This document shows, piece by piece, positions 1 to 8,130 of a stretch of 18,124 nucleotides of DNA; positions within the stretch are counted from its first letter, which is position 1, and every line of letters starts with the position of its first letter. A program made the position numbers and the translations under genes. The stretch covers positions 1 to 18,124 of the forward strand of contig JBCCJA010000068.1 in the NCBI GenBank assembly GCA_039045975.1, written 5' to 3'. This stretch comes from JBCCJA01 sp039045975 (GTDB lineage Bacteria; Planctomycetota; Planctomycetia; Planctomycetales; Planctomycetaceae). The notes under the pieces are model-generated. The model made no database searches. It saw only the letters and a program-made list of their open reading frames with translations, and was not told where the DNA came from.

Positions 1-12
1 AACGTGTCGATA

Positions 13-80
13 GAGTTCGAGCCTCACGGCGGGTTCTCCCGTGGCGGACGTAGAGCATCCGCCAACGTGAGGCCGAACTC
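13..80. ncRNA. possible structured RNA or inverted-repeat element (three-way junction)
   Basis: The segment folds into a compact three-way junction. The closing stem pairs 13-19 (GAGTTCG) with 74-80 and 21-28 (GCCTCACG) with 66-73, giving 15 Watson-Crick pairs interrupted only by bulged A20. Inside it are a hairpin at 30-41 (CGGG, loop TTCT, CCCG) and a hairpin at 42-64 (TGGCGGA paired with TCCGCCA), with almost no unpaired linker. It lies 76 bases before the glmM start. I do not recognise a known riboswitch or ribozyme core, and no T-run follows, so it is not a standard terminator. The strand cannot be decided because the pairing works on both. It could be a small RNA, a 5' leader element of glmM, or a palindromic repeat. 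Confidence 0.4.
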
Positions 81-145
81 GTTTAAGCGCAAGACCTTAT
101 GGACCCTGGCGCAAAATCCTCGTGACCGCTCGGGCTTTTGTGGAC

Positions 146-150
146 GGGGA
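146..150 (+). promoter_or_regulatory. ribosome binding site of glmM
   Basis: GGGGA lies six bases before the ATG at 157. It decides the start: the reading frame is open back to position 4, but that stretch covers the inverted-repeat structure at 13-80 and encodes nothing family-like. Confidence 0.55.
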
Positions 151-156
151 TACGAT

Positions 157-1518
157 ATGGCCGAACCGATCATTTCGATCTCGGGCGTCCGCGGCGTCGT
201 CGGGGAGACGCTCGGCCCGGAGTTCGTCGTGCGGTACGCGGCGGCGCTCGGGCGGTGGACGGGCGGCGGGCCGGTCGTGCTCGGCTACGACGGCCGGGTC
301 AGCGGGCCGATGCTCGTCGACGCCGCGAAGGCGGGCCTCGTCTCGGCCGGCTGTCGGGTGCTGTACGCCGGGGTCGCGGCGACGCCGACGATCGGCGTGC
401 TCGTCACGGAGCACGGGGCCGCCGCGGGCCTGCAGGTGTCGGCGAGCCACAACCCGATCGAATGGAACGGCCTGAAGCCGTTCGGGCCGTTCGGCGGTGT
501 GTTGAACGCGGAGCAGGGCGGACGGCTGCTCGCGAAGTTCCGCGACGCGGCGAAGCCGTCGCGGCCGTGGGGCGAACTCGGGCGGTTCGACGTGCTGAAA
601 AACCCTGGCTCGGTCCACATCGACCGGATCGTCGGGCGGGTCGACGTAGAGGCGGTCGGCGGGCGGGCGCCGCACGTCGTGCTCGACTGCTGTCACGGGG
701 CGGGTGCGGTCGCGACGCCGCGGCTACTCGAAAAGCTCGGGTGCCGAATGACGCGTGTCGGCTGGCCGCCGAACGGCCGCTTCGAGCGTGACCCTGAACC
801 GCTGGCGAAGAATCTGGCGGCGACGTGTGCGGTCGTCCGCGATTCCGACGCCGACGTCGGCTTCGTCCAAGACCCCGACGCCGACCGGCTGGCGGTGATC
901 GACGGAGACGGCCGCTATATCGGCGAAGAACTGACGCTGGCGTTGGTGCTCGACGAACTGCTCCCGGAGATCGAGACGCCGGTCGTCGTGAACGGCTCGA
1001 CGAGCCGCGTGAACGCCGACGTCGCCGCGAGACACGGGCGGGCGTTCCACCGCTCGGCGGTCGGCGAGGCGAACGTCGTCGCGAAGATGCGGGAAGTCGG
1101 CTCGAAGCTCGGCGGCGAGGGCAACGGCGGTGTGATCGATCTGCGGATCGGGCCGGTGCGGGACAGCCTGTTCGGGATCGCGGTCATATTGCAGGGTCTC
1201 GCGCGTCGCGGCGGGTCGCTCGCCGAGTGGGTCGCGACGCTGCCGTCGTACGCGATCGTGAAGCAGAAGTTCCCCTGCGATCGGACACGGCTCGACGCGG
1301 TCCTAGACGCCGTGACGGCGAAGTTCGCGGACGGCGCGGCGGCCCGCGGCGACGGGTTGCGGGTCGACTGGCCCGACCGCTGGGTCCAGGTCCGCGCGAG
1401 CAATACCGAGCCGGTCGTCCGCGTCATCGCCGAGGCGCCGCAAGAGACCGAGGCCGCAGCCCTGGCCGCGGCGGCGGGCGAGATCGTCACCGCCGTCGGA
1501 GGCCCGGTCGGGGTCTGA
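157..1518 (+). CDS. glmM: phosphoglucosamine mutase / phosphohexomutase
   Basis: This is a 453-residue alpha-D-phosphohexomutase. In the family, GlmM converts glucosamine-6-phosphate to glucosamine-1-phosphate in the cytoplasm on the way to UDP-GlcNAc. All four active-site loops are visible: the phosphoserine loop SASHNP (Ser97, residues 95-100), the metal loop DPDADR (Asp239, Asp241, Asp243), the sugar-binding loop GEGNGG (320-325) and the phosphate-binding loop RASNTEP (413-419). The GEGNGG form, instead of the GEQSGH usual in bacterial GlmM, resembles archaeal-type phosphoglucosamine mutases and phosphomannomutases, so the exact sugar is uncertain. The start is ATG 157, preceded by GGGGA, and the protein then begins directly with the family-typical 'ISISGVRG'. 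It looks monocistronic, with 165 bases to the next start. Confidence 0.85.
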   Translation: MAEPIISISGVRGVVGETLGPEFVVRYAAALGRWTGGGPVVLGYDGRVSGPMLVDAAKAGLVSAGCRVLYAGVAATPTIGVLVTEHGAAAGLQVSASHNPIEWNGLKPFGPFGGVLNAEQGGRLLAKFRDAAKPSRPWGELGRFDVLKNPGSVHIDRIVGRVDVEAVGGRAPHVVLDCCHGAGAVATPRLLEKLGCRMTRVGWPPNGRFERDPEPLAKNLAATCAVVRDSDADVGFVQDPDADRLAVIDGDGRYIGEELTLALVLDELLPEIETPVVVNGSTSRVNADVAARHGRAFHRSAVGEANVVAKMREVGSKLGGEGNGGVIDLRIGPVRDSLFGIAVILQGLARRGGSLAEWVATLPSYAIVKQKFPCDRTRLDAVLDAVTAKFADGAAARGDGLRVDWPDRWVQVRASNTEPVVRVIAEAPQETEAAALAAAAGEIVTAVGGPVGV

Positions 1519-1637
1519 CGGCCTTCCGATCGGTCGGTGCGTCAGGTTTCGGACCGAGCGGGTGGCGTTCGGGCGAAGCGGGCCGGGACTTCCTCGTGAT
1601 CTGGGCGTCGGCCTCGGGCGTTTCGGGTCGTGAGCCG

Positions 1638-1643
1638 TATACT
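1638..1643 (+). promoter_or_regulatory. candidate -10 element upstream of the NfeD-like gene
   Basis: TATACT matches the sigma-70 -10 consensus at five of six positions and lies about 40 bases before the chosen start. No convincing -35 is seen at the usual distance. The surrounding GTATACTGCGGCGACG resembles 5318-5333 upstream of the Tat oxidoreductase (12 of 16 identical), which gives modest extra support. Confidence 0.25.
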
Positions 1644-1683
1644 GCGGCGACGCGAGACTTCCCTGTGCGGATCGAGGGTGGCG

Positions 1684-3894
1684 ATGAAATCGGCAGTCGT
1701 GTCGGGCGGACGGCTGACGCTGGCGGCGGGACTGCTCGCGACGGCGACCCACGCGTTCGCCGCCGCCGAAGACGAGTTGCCCGTCGAACGGGCCGTGCGG
1801 ACCGTGCTTGTCGAAGGGACCGTCGACAGCGGCGTGACGGGACGCGTGACGAACATCGCACTCGAGCTGCAGGCCGAGGCGGAACAGCGGGACCGCGACA
1901 GCCTGCTCGTGCTCCAGCTCGGCCCGGGCGTGAGTCGCTTCGCCGAAGTGCGGGAGTTGACGCTATTTCTGATCTCGGCCCGGGTCGCCCGGGTGAGGAC
2001 GGTCTGCTGGGTACCGGAGACGGTCGTCGGGCCGAACGCGATCATCGCGATCGCATGTAACGAGATCGTGATGCACCCCGACGCCGAACTCGGCGACTTC
2101 GGCCGGGGGCGGGCCCTCGCCGAGGCCGACCTGAGGTTCGTGGAGGGGCTCGTCGAGGACGGGCACAACACGGAGGTGAACGCGGCGTTGGCCCGTGGGC
2201 TCGGTGATCCGAGCCTGCGGGTGGTTAAAGCGACCGTCGGTGACGGAGACGACGCGACGCTGCGGACGATGACGACGTCCGAGCTGCGGCGGCTGCGGGA
2301 CGACACCGACGCCGTCATCCGCGACGTCGAGACGGTCAAGGAGCCCGAAGTGGCGGGCAAGCTCCGCGGCCGGCGGGCCCGGTCGCTGGGGGTGCTCGCG
2401 GCGGCGGTCGCAGAGAGCCGCGGCGACCTCGCGGAGCGGTACGGCGTGCCGCAGTCGGCGTTGAAGCCCGACCTGACCGCCGGTGAAGACCTCCGCGTCG
2501 CGTACATCAAACTCGAAGGCGTCATCGAGCCGGTGCTGCAGCAGTTCGTGAACCGGCAGATCGACCGCGCAGTCGCCGACGGCGCAAACCTCGTGATCGT
2601 CGAGATCGATTCGCCCGGCGGACTGCTGCTCGCGAGCGAGGAACTGTCGACGCGGCTGGCCGACCTGGAGGAACTCGGCATCCGCACGGTCGCGTACGTG
2701 CCCGAGGACGCTTACAGCGGGGCGGCGATCATCGCGCTCGGCTGCGACCAGATCTACATGCACCCGAACGCGACGATCGGCGACGCGGGGCCGATCGAAA
2801 CGCAAGATGGCCAGGCGTTCGCGCGGGCCCCGGAGAAAGTCCTCTCGCAGCTGCGGAAGTTCCTCGCCGACATGGCCGAAAGGAAAGGCCGCCCGCCCGC
2901 CGTCTGCGAGGCGATGGCCGACAAAGACCTCGAAGTCTTCCGCGTCACGAACAGCCGGACCGGCCGCGACTGGTACCTGTCGCAGTTGGAGATCGACACG
3001 TCGAACGGCGAATGGGTCCGGGGAGAAGTCGTCGCCGCGTCGCGTGAGAACAATCTGCTGACCGTCGGCGGGGACGTGGCCCACGAGCTGAAAATCGCCG
3101 AGCCCCCGGTCGCCGATAAGGACGAACTCCGCATGCGGCTCGGCATCCCGCCCGGTTCGGAGTTGGAGGCCCCCGGGCTGACGTGGCTCGACACGCTGAT
3201 CTTCGTGCTGAACACGCCGTTCGCGATGGCGGTGCTCGTAGCGCTCGGGATCATTTTCATTTACATCGAGCTGCACTTCCTGACGGGGCTGTGCGGGATC
3301 TTGTCGGTCACCTGCTTCGGGGTGTTCTTCTGGGCGAAGTTTCTGGGCGGGACGGCCGGCTGGCTGGAGGTCGTGCTGTTCGTGATCGGGCTCGGCTGCC
3401 TGCTGTTGGAGGTGTTCGTGCTGCCCGGCTTCGGGGTGTTCGGCGTGACGGGCGGGCTGCTCGTGCTGGCGTCGCTGATCATGGCGAGCCAGACGTTCGG
3501 GAACCTCTCGCCCGACGCCGACTTCGACAAGATGACCGAGTCGGTCGGGTACTTGTCCGGGTCGCTCGTGGCGGTGATGGCGCTCGCGTTCACGCTGAGC
3601 AAGTTCCTGCCGTCGCTACCGCTGTTGAAGTCGATGATCCTCGCCCCGCCGGGGACGCCGGTCGACGAGGACGGCGTCCGCCTGCGGCCCGACCTGGTCG
3701 AGGAGGCCGGGCCGGCGACGCTGGTCGGCAAGACCGGCCTGACGGCGACGATGCTGCGTCCTTCCGGCAAGGCGGAGATCGACGGCGAGTACGTCGATGT
3801 CGTCAGCGAGGGCCCGCTGATCGACGCCGGGGCCGAGGTCGAGGTCGTCCGGGTCGAGGGCTACCGGGTCGTCGTGCGTAGGGCGGACGCGTAA
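1684..3894 (+). CDS. nfeD: NfeD-family membrane protein with two ClpP-class protease-like domains
   Basis: This 736-residue protein has a signal peptide (1-27, ending THAFA). A first ClpP/SppA-like region follows (about 40-150), then a second (about 270-400). Several membrane segments lie between about 510 and 640, and a C-terminal NfeD OB-fold-like domain at about 675-733. The second protease-like domain carries EIDSPGG (307-313) and a candidate Ser345/Lys385 dyad with the spacing of archaeal 1510-N-type serine-lysine proteases. The first aligns with it over VPE...AII...MHP but has Gly116 at the serine position and no matching lysine, so it is probably inactive. Such proteins are thought to act in membrane quality control with stomatin-like partners; none is encoded nearby. 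ATG 1684 is preferred over GTG 1630 because GAGGG lies five bases upstream and the signal peptide starts there. Confidence 0.85.
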   Translation: MKSAVVSGGRLTLAAGLLATATHAFAAAEDELPVERAVRTVLVEGTVDSGVTGRVTNIALELQAEAEQRDRDSLLVLQLGPGVSRFAEVRELTLFLISARVARVRTVCWVPETVVGPNAIIAIACNEIVMHPDAELGDFGRGRALAEADLRFVEGLVEDGHNTEVNAALARGLGDPSLRVVKATVGDGDDATLRTMTTSELRRLRDDTDAVIRDVETVKEPEVAGKLRGRRARSLGVLAAAVAESRGDLAERYGVPQSALKPDLTAGEDLRVAYIKLEGVIEPVLQQFVNRQIDRAVADGANLVIVEIDSPGGLLLASEELSTRLADLEELGIRTVAYVPEDAYSGAAIIALGCDQIYMHPNATIGDAGPIETQDGQAFARAPEKVLSQLRKFLADMAERKGRPPAVCEAMADKDLEVFRVTNSRTGRDWYLSQLEIDTSNGEWVRGEVVAASRENNLLTVGGDVAHELKIAEPPVADKDELRMRLGIPPGSELEAPGLTWLDTLIFVLNTPFAMAVLVALGIIFIYIELHFLTGLCGILSVTCFGVFFWAKFLGGTAGWLEVVLFVIGLGCLLLEVFVLPGFGVFGVTGGLLVLASLIMASQTFGNLSPDADFDKMTESVGYLSGSLVAVMALAFTLSKFLPSLPLLKSMILAPPGTPVDEDGVRLRPDLVEEAGPATLVGKTGLTATMLRPSGKAEIDGEYVDVVSEGPLIDAGAEVEVVRVEGYRVVVRRADA

Positions 3895-3983
3895 ACGACG
3901 GGCGGTCAACTTCTCTCGGCCCGCGGCCGCCGGTACGGTCTCTGTGTTGACGTCTCCGACCGCCTGATCGCTCGAGGTTCGCC

Positions 3984-5294
<1,311 letters not shown>

Positions 5295-5295
5295 A

Positions 5296-5324
5296 GCGAC
5301 ACTTCCCTGTCGCAGCGGTATGCT
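5296..5324 (+). promoter_or_regulatory. candidate promoter for the Tat-signal oxidoreductase
   Basis: GCGACA (5296-5301) and TATGCT (5319-5324) are spaced by 17 bases, a plausible but imperfect sigma-70-type pair. Transcription would begin near 5331, placing the hairpin at 5332-5355 at the very 5' end of the message. The -10 region resembles 1637-1652 before the NfeD-like gene. Confidence 0.3.
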
Positions 5325-5331
5325 CTGGCGG

Positions 5332-5355
5332 CGTATGCGAAAATATTCGCATGCG
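5332..5355 (+). promoter_or_regulatory. hairpin between xylA and the oxidoreductase gene
   Basis: CGTATGCGAA (5332-5341) pairs with TTCGCATGCG (5346-5355) around an AATA loop, giving ten pairs including one G-T. A T-run (5372-5376) occurs only 16 bases later, so it is a poor intrinsic terminator for xylA. It may instead be a 5'-leader stabilising or regulatory hairpin of the downstream gene. Confidence 0.45.
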
Positions 5356-5393
5356 AGCATTCGTTCGTGAATTTTTCTCCGAGGTCCCGCCCG

Positions 5394-6854
5394 ATGTCTG
5401 ATCAAGCCCGCCGCAACTTTCTGAAAACGACCGCGTCTCTTGCCGCCGTCGGCGTCGCGACCGCCGCGACCTCGAAGACGGCCGCGGCCGCGTCGACCGG
5501 TTCGCGTCTGCGGATCGGCTTCATCGGCGTCGGCGGCCGGGCCCAGAAACACATCTCGTCGCTGTTGACCCTGCGTAACGAGGCCGGCCGCGCGATCGAC
5601 CTCGTCGCGGTTTGCGACGTCTACTCGATCGCGAACAGCAGTTCGGCCGCGAAGATCGAGAAGGCGACCGAGGCGCGGCCGGCCGAGTACGTCGATTACC
5701 GCGAGATGATCGCGAAGGAAGACCTCGACGCGGTCGTGATTTCGACGCCCGACCACTGGCACCACCGGCACATCGTCGACTCGCTCAACGCGGGGCTGCA
5801 CGTCTACGCCGAGAAGCCGATGACGAAGACGGTCGAGCAGGCCATCGACGTCGCCGACACCTGGGAGGGGTCGGGTAAGGTCATGCAGGTCGGCGTGCAG
5901 TCGACCTCGCTGCCGGTCTGGGACGAGGCCCGCGCGCGGATCCAGAACGGGCAGCTCGGCAAGGTGCTCGGCTACCAGACCGAGTTCTTCCGCAACTCGT
6001 CGATGGGGCAGTGGCGGTACTACAAGCTCGACGCGAAAATGACGCCCAAGACGGTCGACTGGGACCGCTTCCTCGGGGTCGAGGAGGGCCTCGCCGAGCC
6101 CCAGCCGTTCGACCGGGCCGCGTACGCCCAGTGGCGTCGGTTCTGGCAGTTCGGCTCGGGCATGTTCAGCGACCTGTTCGTGCACCGCACGACGTCGATG
6201 CTGAAGGCGACCGGCCTGCGGTACCCGCGTCGCGTCGTCGGCGCCGGCGGGATCTTCCTGGAGTACGACGGCCGTGACGTGCCGGACGTCGCGACGGTCG
6301 TCGCCGACTTCGACGAAGGCGTCCAGGGCCTCGTGACCGCGACGATGGCGAACCAGAACTCGCGGATCCCGCAGTGCATCCGCGGGCACCACGGCTCGTT
6401 CGTGTTCGGCAACGGCGAGAAGTTCGATTCGTTCGACTTCGTCGCCGAGCGGCCGCAGGTCACGCTGAACAGCTCGATCAAGGACGAGAAGATCGCGACC
6501 GAGAAGATCCGCGACACGACGTTGGCCCACCACGCCAACTTCCTCGACGCGGTCGAGGCGGACGACCCGTCGCTGGTCAACAACCCGCCCGACCTCGGGG
6601 CGGCGGCGATCGCGGTCGTGCTCCTCGGTGCCAAGAGCTACCGCGAGGGCCGTTATCTGCAGCTCGACGGCAAGCAGATCGTCGACGCCGACAGCTCCTG
6701 GGCCGAGAAGTGGGAAGCGAAGTCGGAGAGTCGTGACCTGCCGAACCACGTCGCCGGCTGGAAGGCCGGGACGAAGGGCAGCACGCTCGTCGAGCCCGAT
6801 TACCAGAAGCTCGAAGGCCCGTGGATCGACGGCAAGGACCCGGCGAGCGTCTGA
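5394..6854 (+). CDS. Gfo/Idh/MocA-family oxidoreductase with Tat signal
   Basis: This is a 486-residue NAD(P)-dependent sugar or cyclitol dehydrogenase-like protein. A twin-arginine signal (RRNFLK, residues 6-11, then an alanine-rich stretch to about 34) predicts folded export with bound cofactor. The Rossmann motif GFIGVGGRA is at 42-50, STPDHWHH at 117-124 and the family's EKP at 140-142, where Lys141 is the usual catalytic lysine. The C-terminal half is the GFO_IDH_MocA C-terminal type (DLFVHRTTSML near 260-270). Tat-exported members are very numerous in planctomycetes and their substrates are mostly unknown. ATG 5394 is chosen over an upstream GTG at 5367 because GAGG (5381-5384) precedes it and the Tat motif then sits at the N terminus. 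Its position after xylA suggests a sugar substrate. Confidence 0.9.
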   Translation: MSDQARRNFLKTTASLAAVGVATAATSKTAAAASTGSRLRIGFIGVGGRAQKHISSLLTLRNEAGRAIDLVAVCDVYSIANSSSAAKIEKATEARPAEYVDYREMIAKEDLDAVVISTPDHWHHRHIVDSLNAGLHVYAEKPMTKTVEQAIDVADTWEGSGKVMQVGVQSTSLPVWDEARARIQNGQLGKVLGYQTEFFRNSSMGQWRYYKLDAKMTPKTVDWDRFLGVEEGLAEPQPFDRAAYAQWRRFWQFGSGMFSDLFVHRTTSMLKATGLRYPRRVVGAGGIFLEYDGRDVPDVATVVADFDEGVQGLVTATMANQNSRIPQCIRGHHGSFVFGNGEKFDSFDFVAERPQVTLNSSIKDEKIATEKIRDTTLAHHANFLDAVEADDPSLVNNPPDLGAAAIAVVLLGAKSYREGRYLQLDGKQIVDADSSWAEKWEAKSESRDLPNHVAGWKAGTKGSTLVEPDYQKLEGPWIDGKDPASV

Positions 6855-6883
6855 CGCGTCGCGAAGGCGTATTACGATTTCCG

Positions 6884-6913
6884 CCCGGCCCGCTCACGCG
6901 GGCCGGGTTTTTT
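6884..6913 (+). terminator. intrinsic terminator after the oxidoreductase gene
   Basis: CCCGGCCCGC (6884-6893) and GCGGGCCGGG (6898-6907) form a perfect 10-bp stem around TCAC, followed by six T (6908-6913). It is a textbook rho-independent terminator 29 bases after the stop codon. The converging - strand gene ends at 6927, so the same hairpin may also slow transcription from that side, though there is no T-run in that direction. Confidence 0.93.
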
Positions 6914-6926
6914 CGTGGGCCGTCGG

Positions 6927-7244
6927 TCAGCGGAACCAGCCGACGACGATCATCGCCGAGAGCATCACCAGCATCGCGGTCACGAATTTCCACAGCGCCC
7001 AGTCGACGACCGCGACCGTGTCTCTGCCGGGCGTGAGGCAATGCCAAGCGCCGGTGAGTGACGCCCACAGGCACCAGAACAACATCGCGGCCGCGAGCGG
7101 TGCGACAACGAGATCGACCGGTCCGAAGCCGCCGCACAGTGCCCACACTCCGGCGAGCAGGAGCAGGCAGCAGACCTTCGCAGCGACCAGACACAGGGCC
7201 GCGATCGTGAGTCGCACGCATTGAGCCGTTCGCGCCGATTTCAT
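6927..7244 (-). CDS. small membrane protein, third of three in tandem
   Basis: This 105-residue protein is mostly hydrophobic, with three probable membrane segments (about 11-32, 41-64 and 82-104), and I do not recognise its family. It is a paralogue of the preceding gene (7255-7644). Both contain a segment of the form 'FW..(W/F)ASL.GAW.C' followed by a 'DWA' element and a last hydrophobic helix. The ATG lies exactly 10 bases after the preceding stop with no clear ribosome binding site, suggesting translation coupled to the gene before it. It ends close to the terminator hairpin at 6884-6907. Confidence 0.7.
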   Translation of the reverse strand: MKSARTAQCVRLTIAALCLVAAKVCCLLLLAGVWALCGGFGPVDLVVAPLAAAMLFWCLWASLTGAWHCLTPGRDTVAVVDWALWKFVTAMLVMLSAMIVVGWFR

Positions 7245-7254
7245 GCGTAATTAC

Positions 7255-7644
7255 TCACAGACTTAACAGCGCTTTCAGGAGAATGATTCCGTAAATCCCT
7301 GCGATGAACAGTCCGGCGCGGCCGACCGCCCAGTCGGCCATCCGCCATGTGCCGTCGGCACGTCGGCACCGCCACGCGCCGCAGAGCGACGCGAACGTCG
7401 CCCAAAAAAGTACGGCGAGGACGGCGGATTTCATCAACCGATCACTTCCGTCCCCGCCCGCAGCCGGGCGAAACGTGTCGATCACACCGACCCCGAACAA
7501 AACGCAGAGAACCGACGCGGACAACAAAAACGCCGCCCCGACGGCGAGTCGGAACGGCGTGTTGCTGCGGATCAGTCGTTCGAACGGGCCGACCTCGTCG
7601 GCCCGTTCTTGCCCGTCGCGGCGTTCTTGCGCTGCGTGATTCAT
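7255..7644 (-). CDS. small membrane protein, second of three in tandem
   Basis: This 129-residue protein has a charged, probably cytoplasmic N terminus (about 1-30) and three predicted membrane segments (about 31-55, 71-90 and 106-128). I do not recognise a family. The second and third helices align with the downstream gene product (FWATFASLCGAWRC against FWCLWASLTGAWHC, then ADWA against VDWA), so the two are paralogues. The loop 'AAGG' between helices 1 and 2 also occurs at the same place in the upstream gene product. The ATG is 10 bases after the previous stop. A shared membrane role is likely; no function can be assigned. Confidence 0.72.
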   Translation of the reverse strand: MNHAAQERRDGQERADEVGPFERLIRSNTPFRLAVGAAFLLSASVLCVLFGVGVIDTFRPAAGGDGSDRLMKSAVLAVLFWATFASLCGAWRCRRADGTWRMADWAVGRAGLFIAGIYGIILLKALLSL

Positions 7645-7654
7645 TGACCAACGC

Positions 7655-8065
7655 TCATCGCGCCGGACTGTTTTGATTCGCCAATATCCTATGGATGCCG
7701 CCGAGGAACCACAGGTCGATGGCTCCGGTGAAGTCTCGCGCAGGACGATTCACTAAGCAAAAGGACGCTAGGCGGCCGCAACGTATTGCGAAACCCGTGA
7801 ATACCAGAGAGAGGCCGACGATCACGGTGTGGAAAACGATCTCATCCCGACCGCCGGCTGCCTCGCGTATCGAAACCACGATCAGGCCGAGTGCAAATAA
7901 GGCAAGAACAACAGAGCAATATGCCGTCACCGCAGCGATGAAAATGCGGTACCACCGCGGCCACGGGATGGCCGTAGCTCTGCCACGAACACCGAGTTTT
8001 TGGCGATGTAGAGTTACGATTTTCAGCCGAACTCGCGCAGGCAGGAAGAGAATTCGCGGGTCCAC
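7655..8065 (-). CDS. small membrane protein, first of three in tandem
   Basis: This 136-residue protein has a basic N terminus (about 1-37), two clear membrane segments (about 38-66 and 77-103) and a weaker C-terminal hydrophobic patch (about 115-130). The 'AAGG' loop between the helices and the overall layout resemble the next gene's product, so it is probably a diverged third paralogue whose last helix has decayed. It starts with GTG; GGAG (8075-8078) lies nine bases upstream, and no in-frame ATG is near. It begins 49 bases after transaldolase and could be read with it. Base composition is visibly less GC-rich than its neighbours. Function unknown. Confidence 0.6.
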   Translation of the reverse strand: MDPRILFLPARVRLKIVTLHRQKLGVRGRATAIPWPRWYRIFIAAVTAYCSVVLALFALGLIVVSIREAAGGRDEIVFHTVIVGLSLVFTGFAIRCGRLASFCLVNRPARDFTGAIDLWFLGGIHRILANQNSPAR

Positions 8066-8106
8066 CGATCGAGTCTCCGAGTCCGACCGATAGACCCGCG
8101 AAATAC

Positions 8107-8130
8107 TGCGAAAATCAGCCGGCCGGCTGA
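8107..8130 (-). terminator. possible weak terminator or attenuator at the end of tal
   Basis: TCAGCCGGCCGGCTGA (8115-8130) is a perfect 16-bp palindrome that includes the tal stop codon. On the - strand it is followed at once by TTTTCGCAG. As RNA it gives a six-pair stem with a GGCC loop and a short U-run, which is enough for partial termination before the small membrane genes. Confidence 0.4.

Noticed and set aside
13..80. tRNA gene
   Set aside because: A 7-bp outer helix (GAGTTCG/CGAACTC) suggests an acceptor stem, but the helix continues directly with 8 more pairs, there are only two inner hairpins, and no T-loop or anticodon arm can be drawn.
4..156. GTG-started extension of glmM by 51 residues
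   Set aside because: It would translate the inverted-repeat structure at 13-80; ATG 157 has a ribosome binding site and a family-typical N terminus.
1630..1683. GTG start of the NfeD-like protein, 18 residues upstream
   Set aside because: It would bury the signal peptide behind an arginine-rich leader, and overlaps the candidate -10 element.
7695..8093. A 132-codon + strand open frame across the first small membrane gene
   Set aside because: Its product is basic, low in hydrophobic structure and lacks a ribosome binding site, whereas the - strand frame gives clear membrane helices and fits the 10-base spacing of its neighbours.
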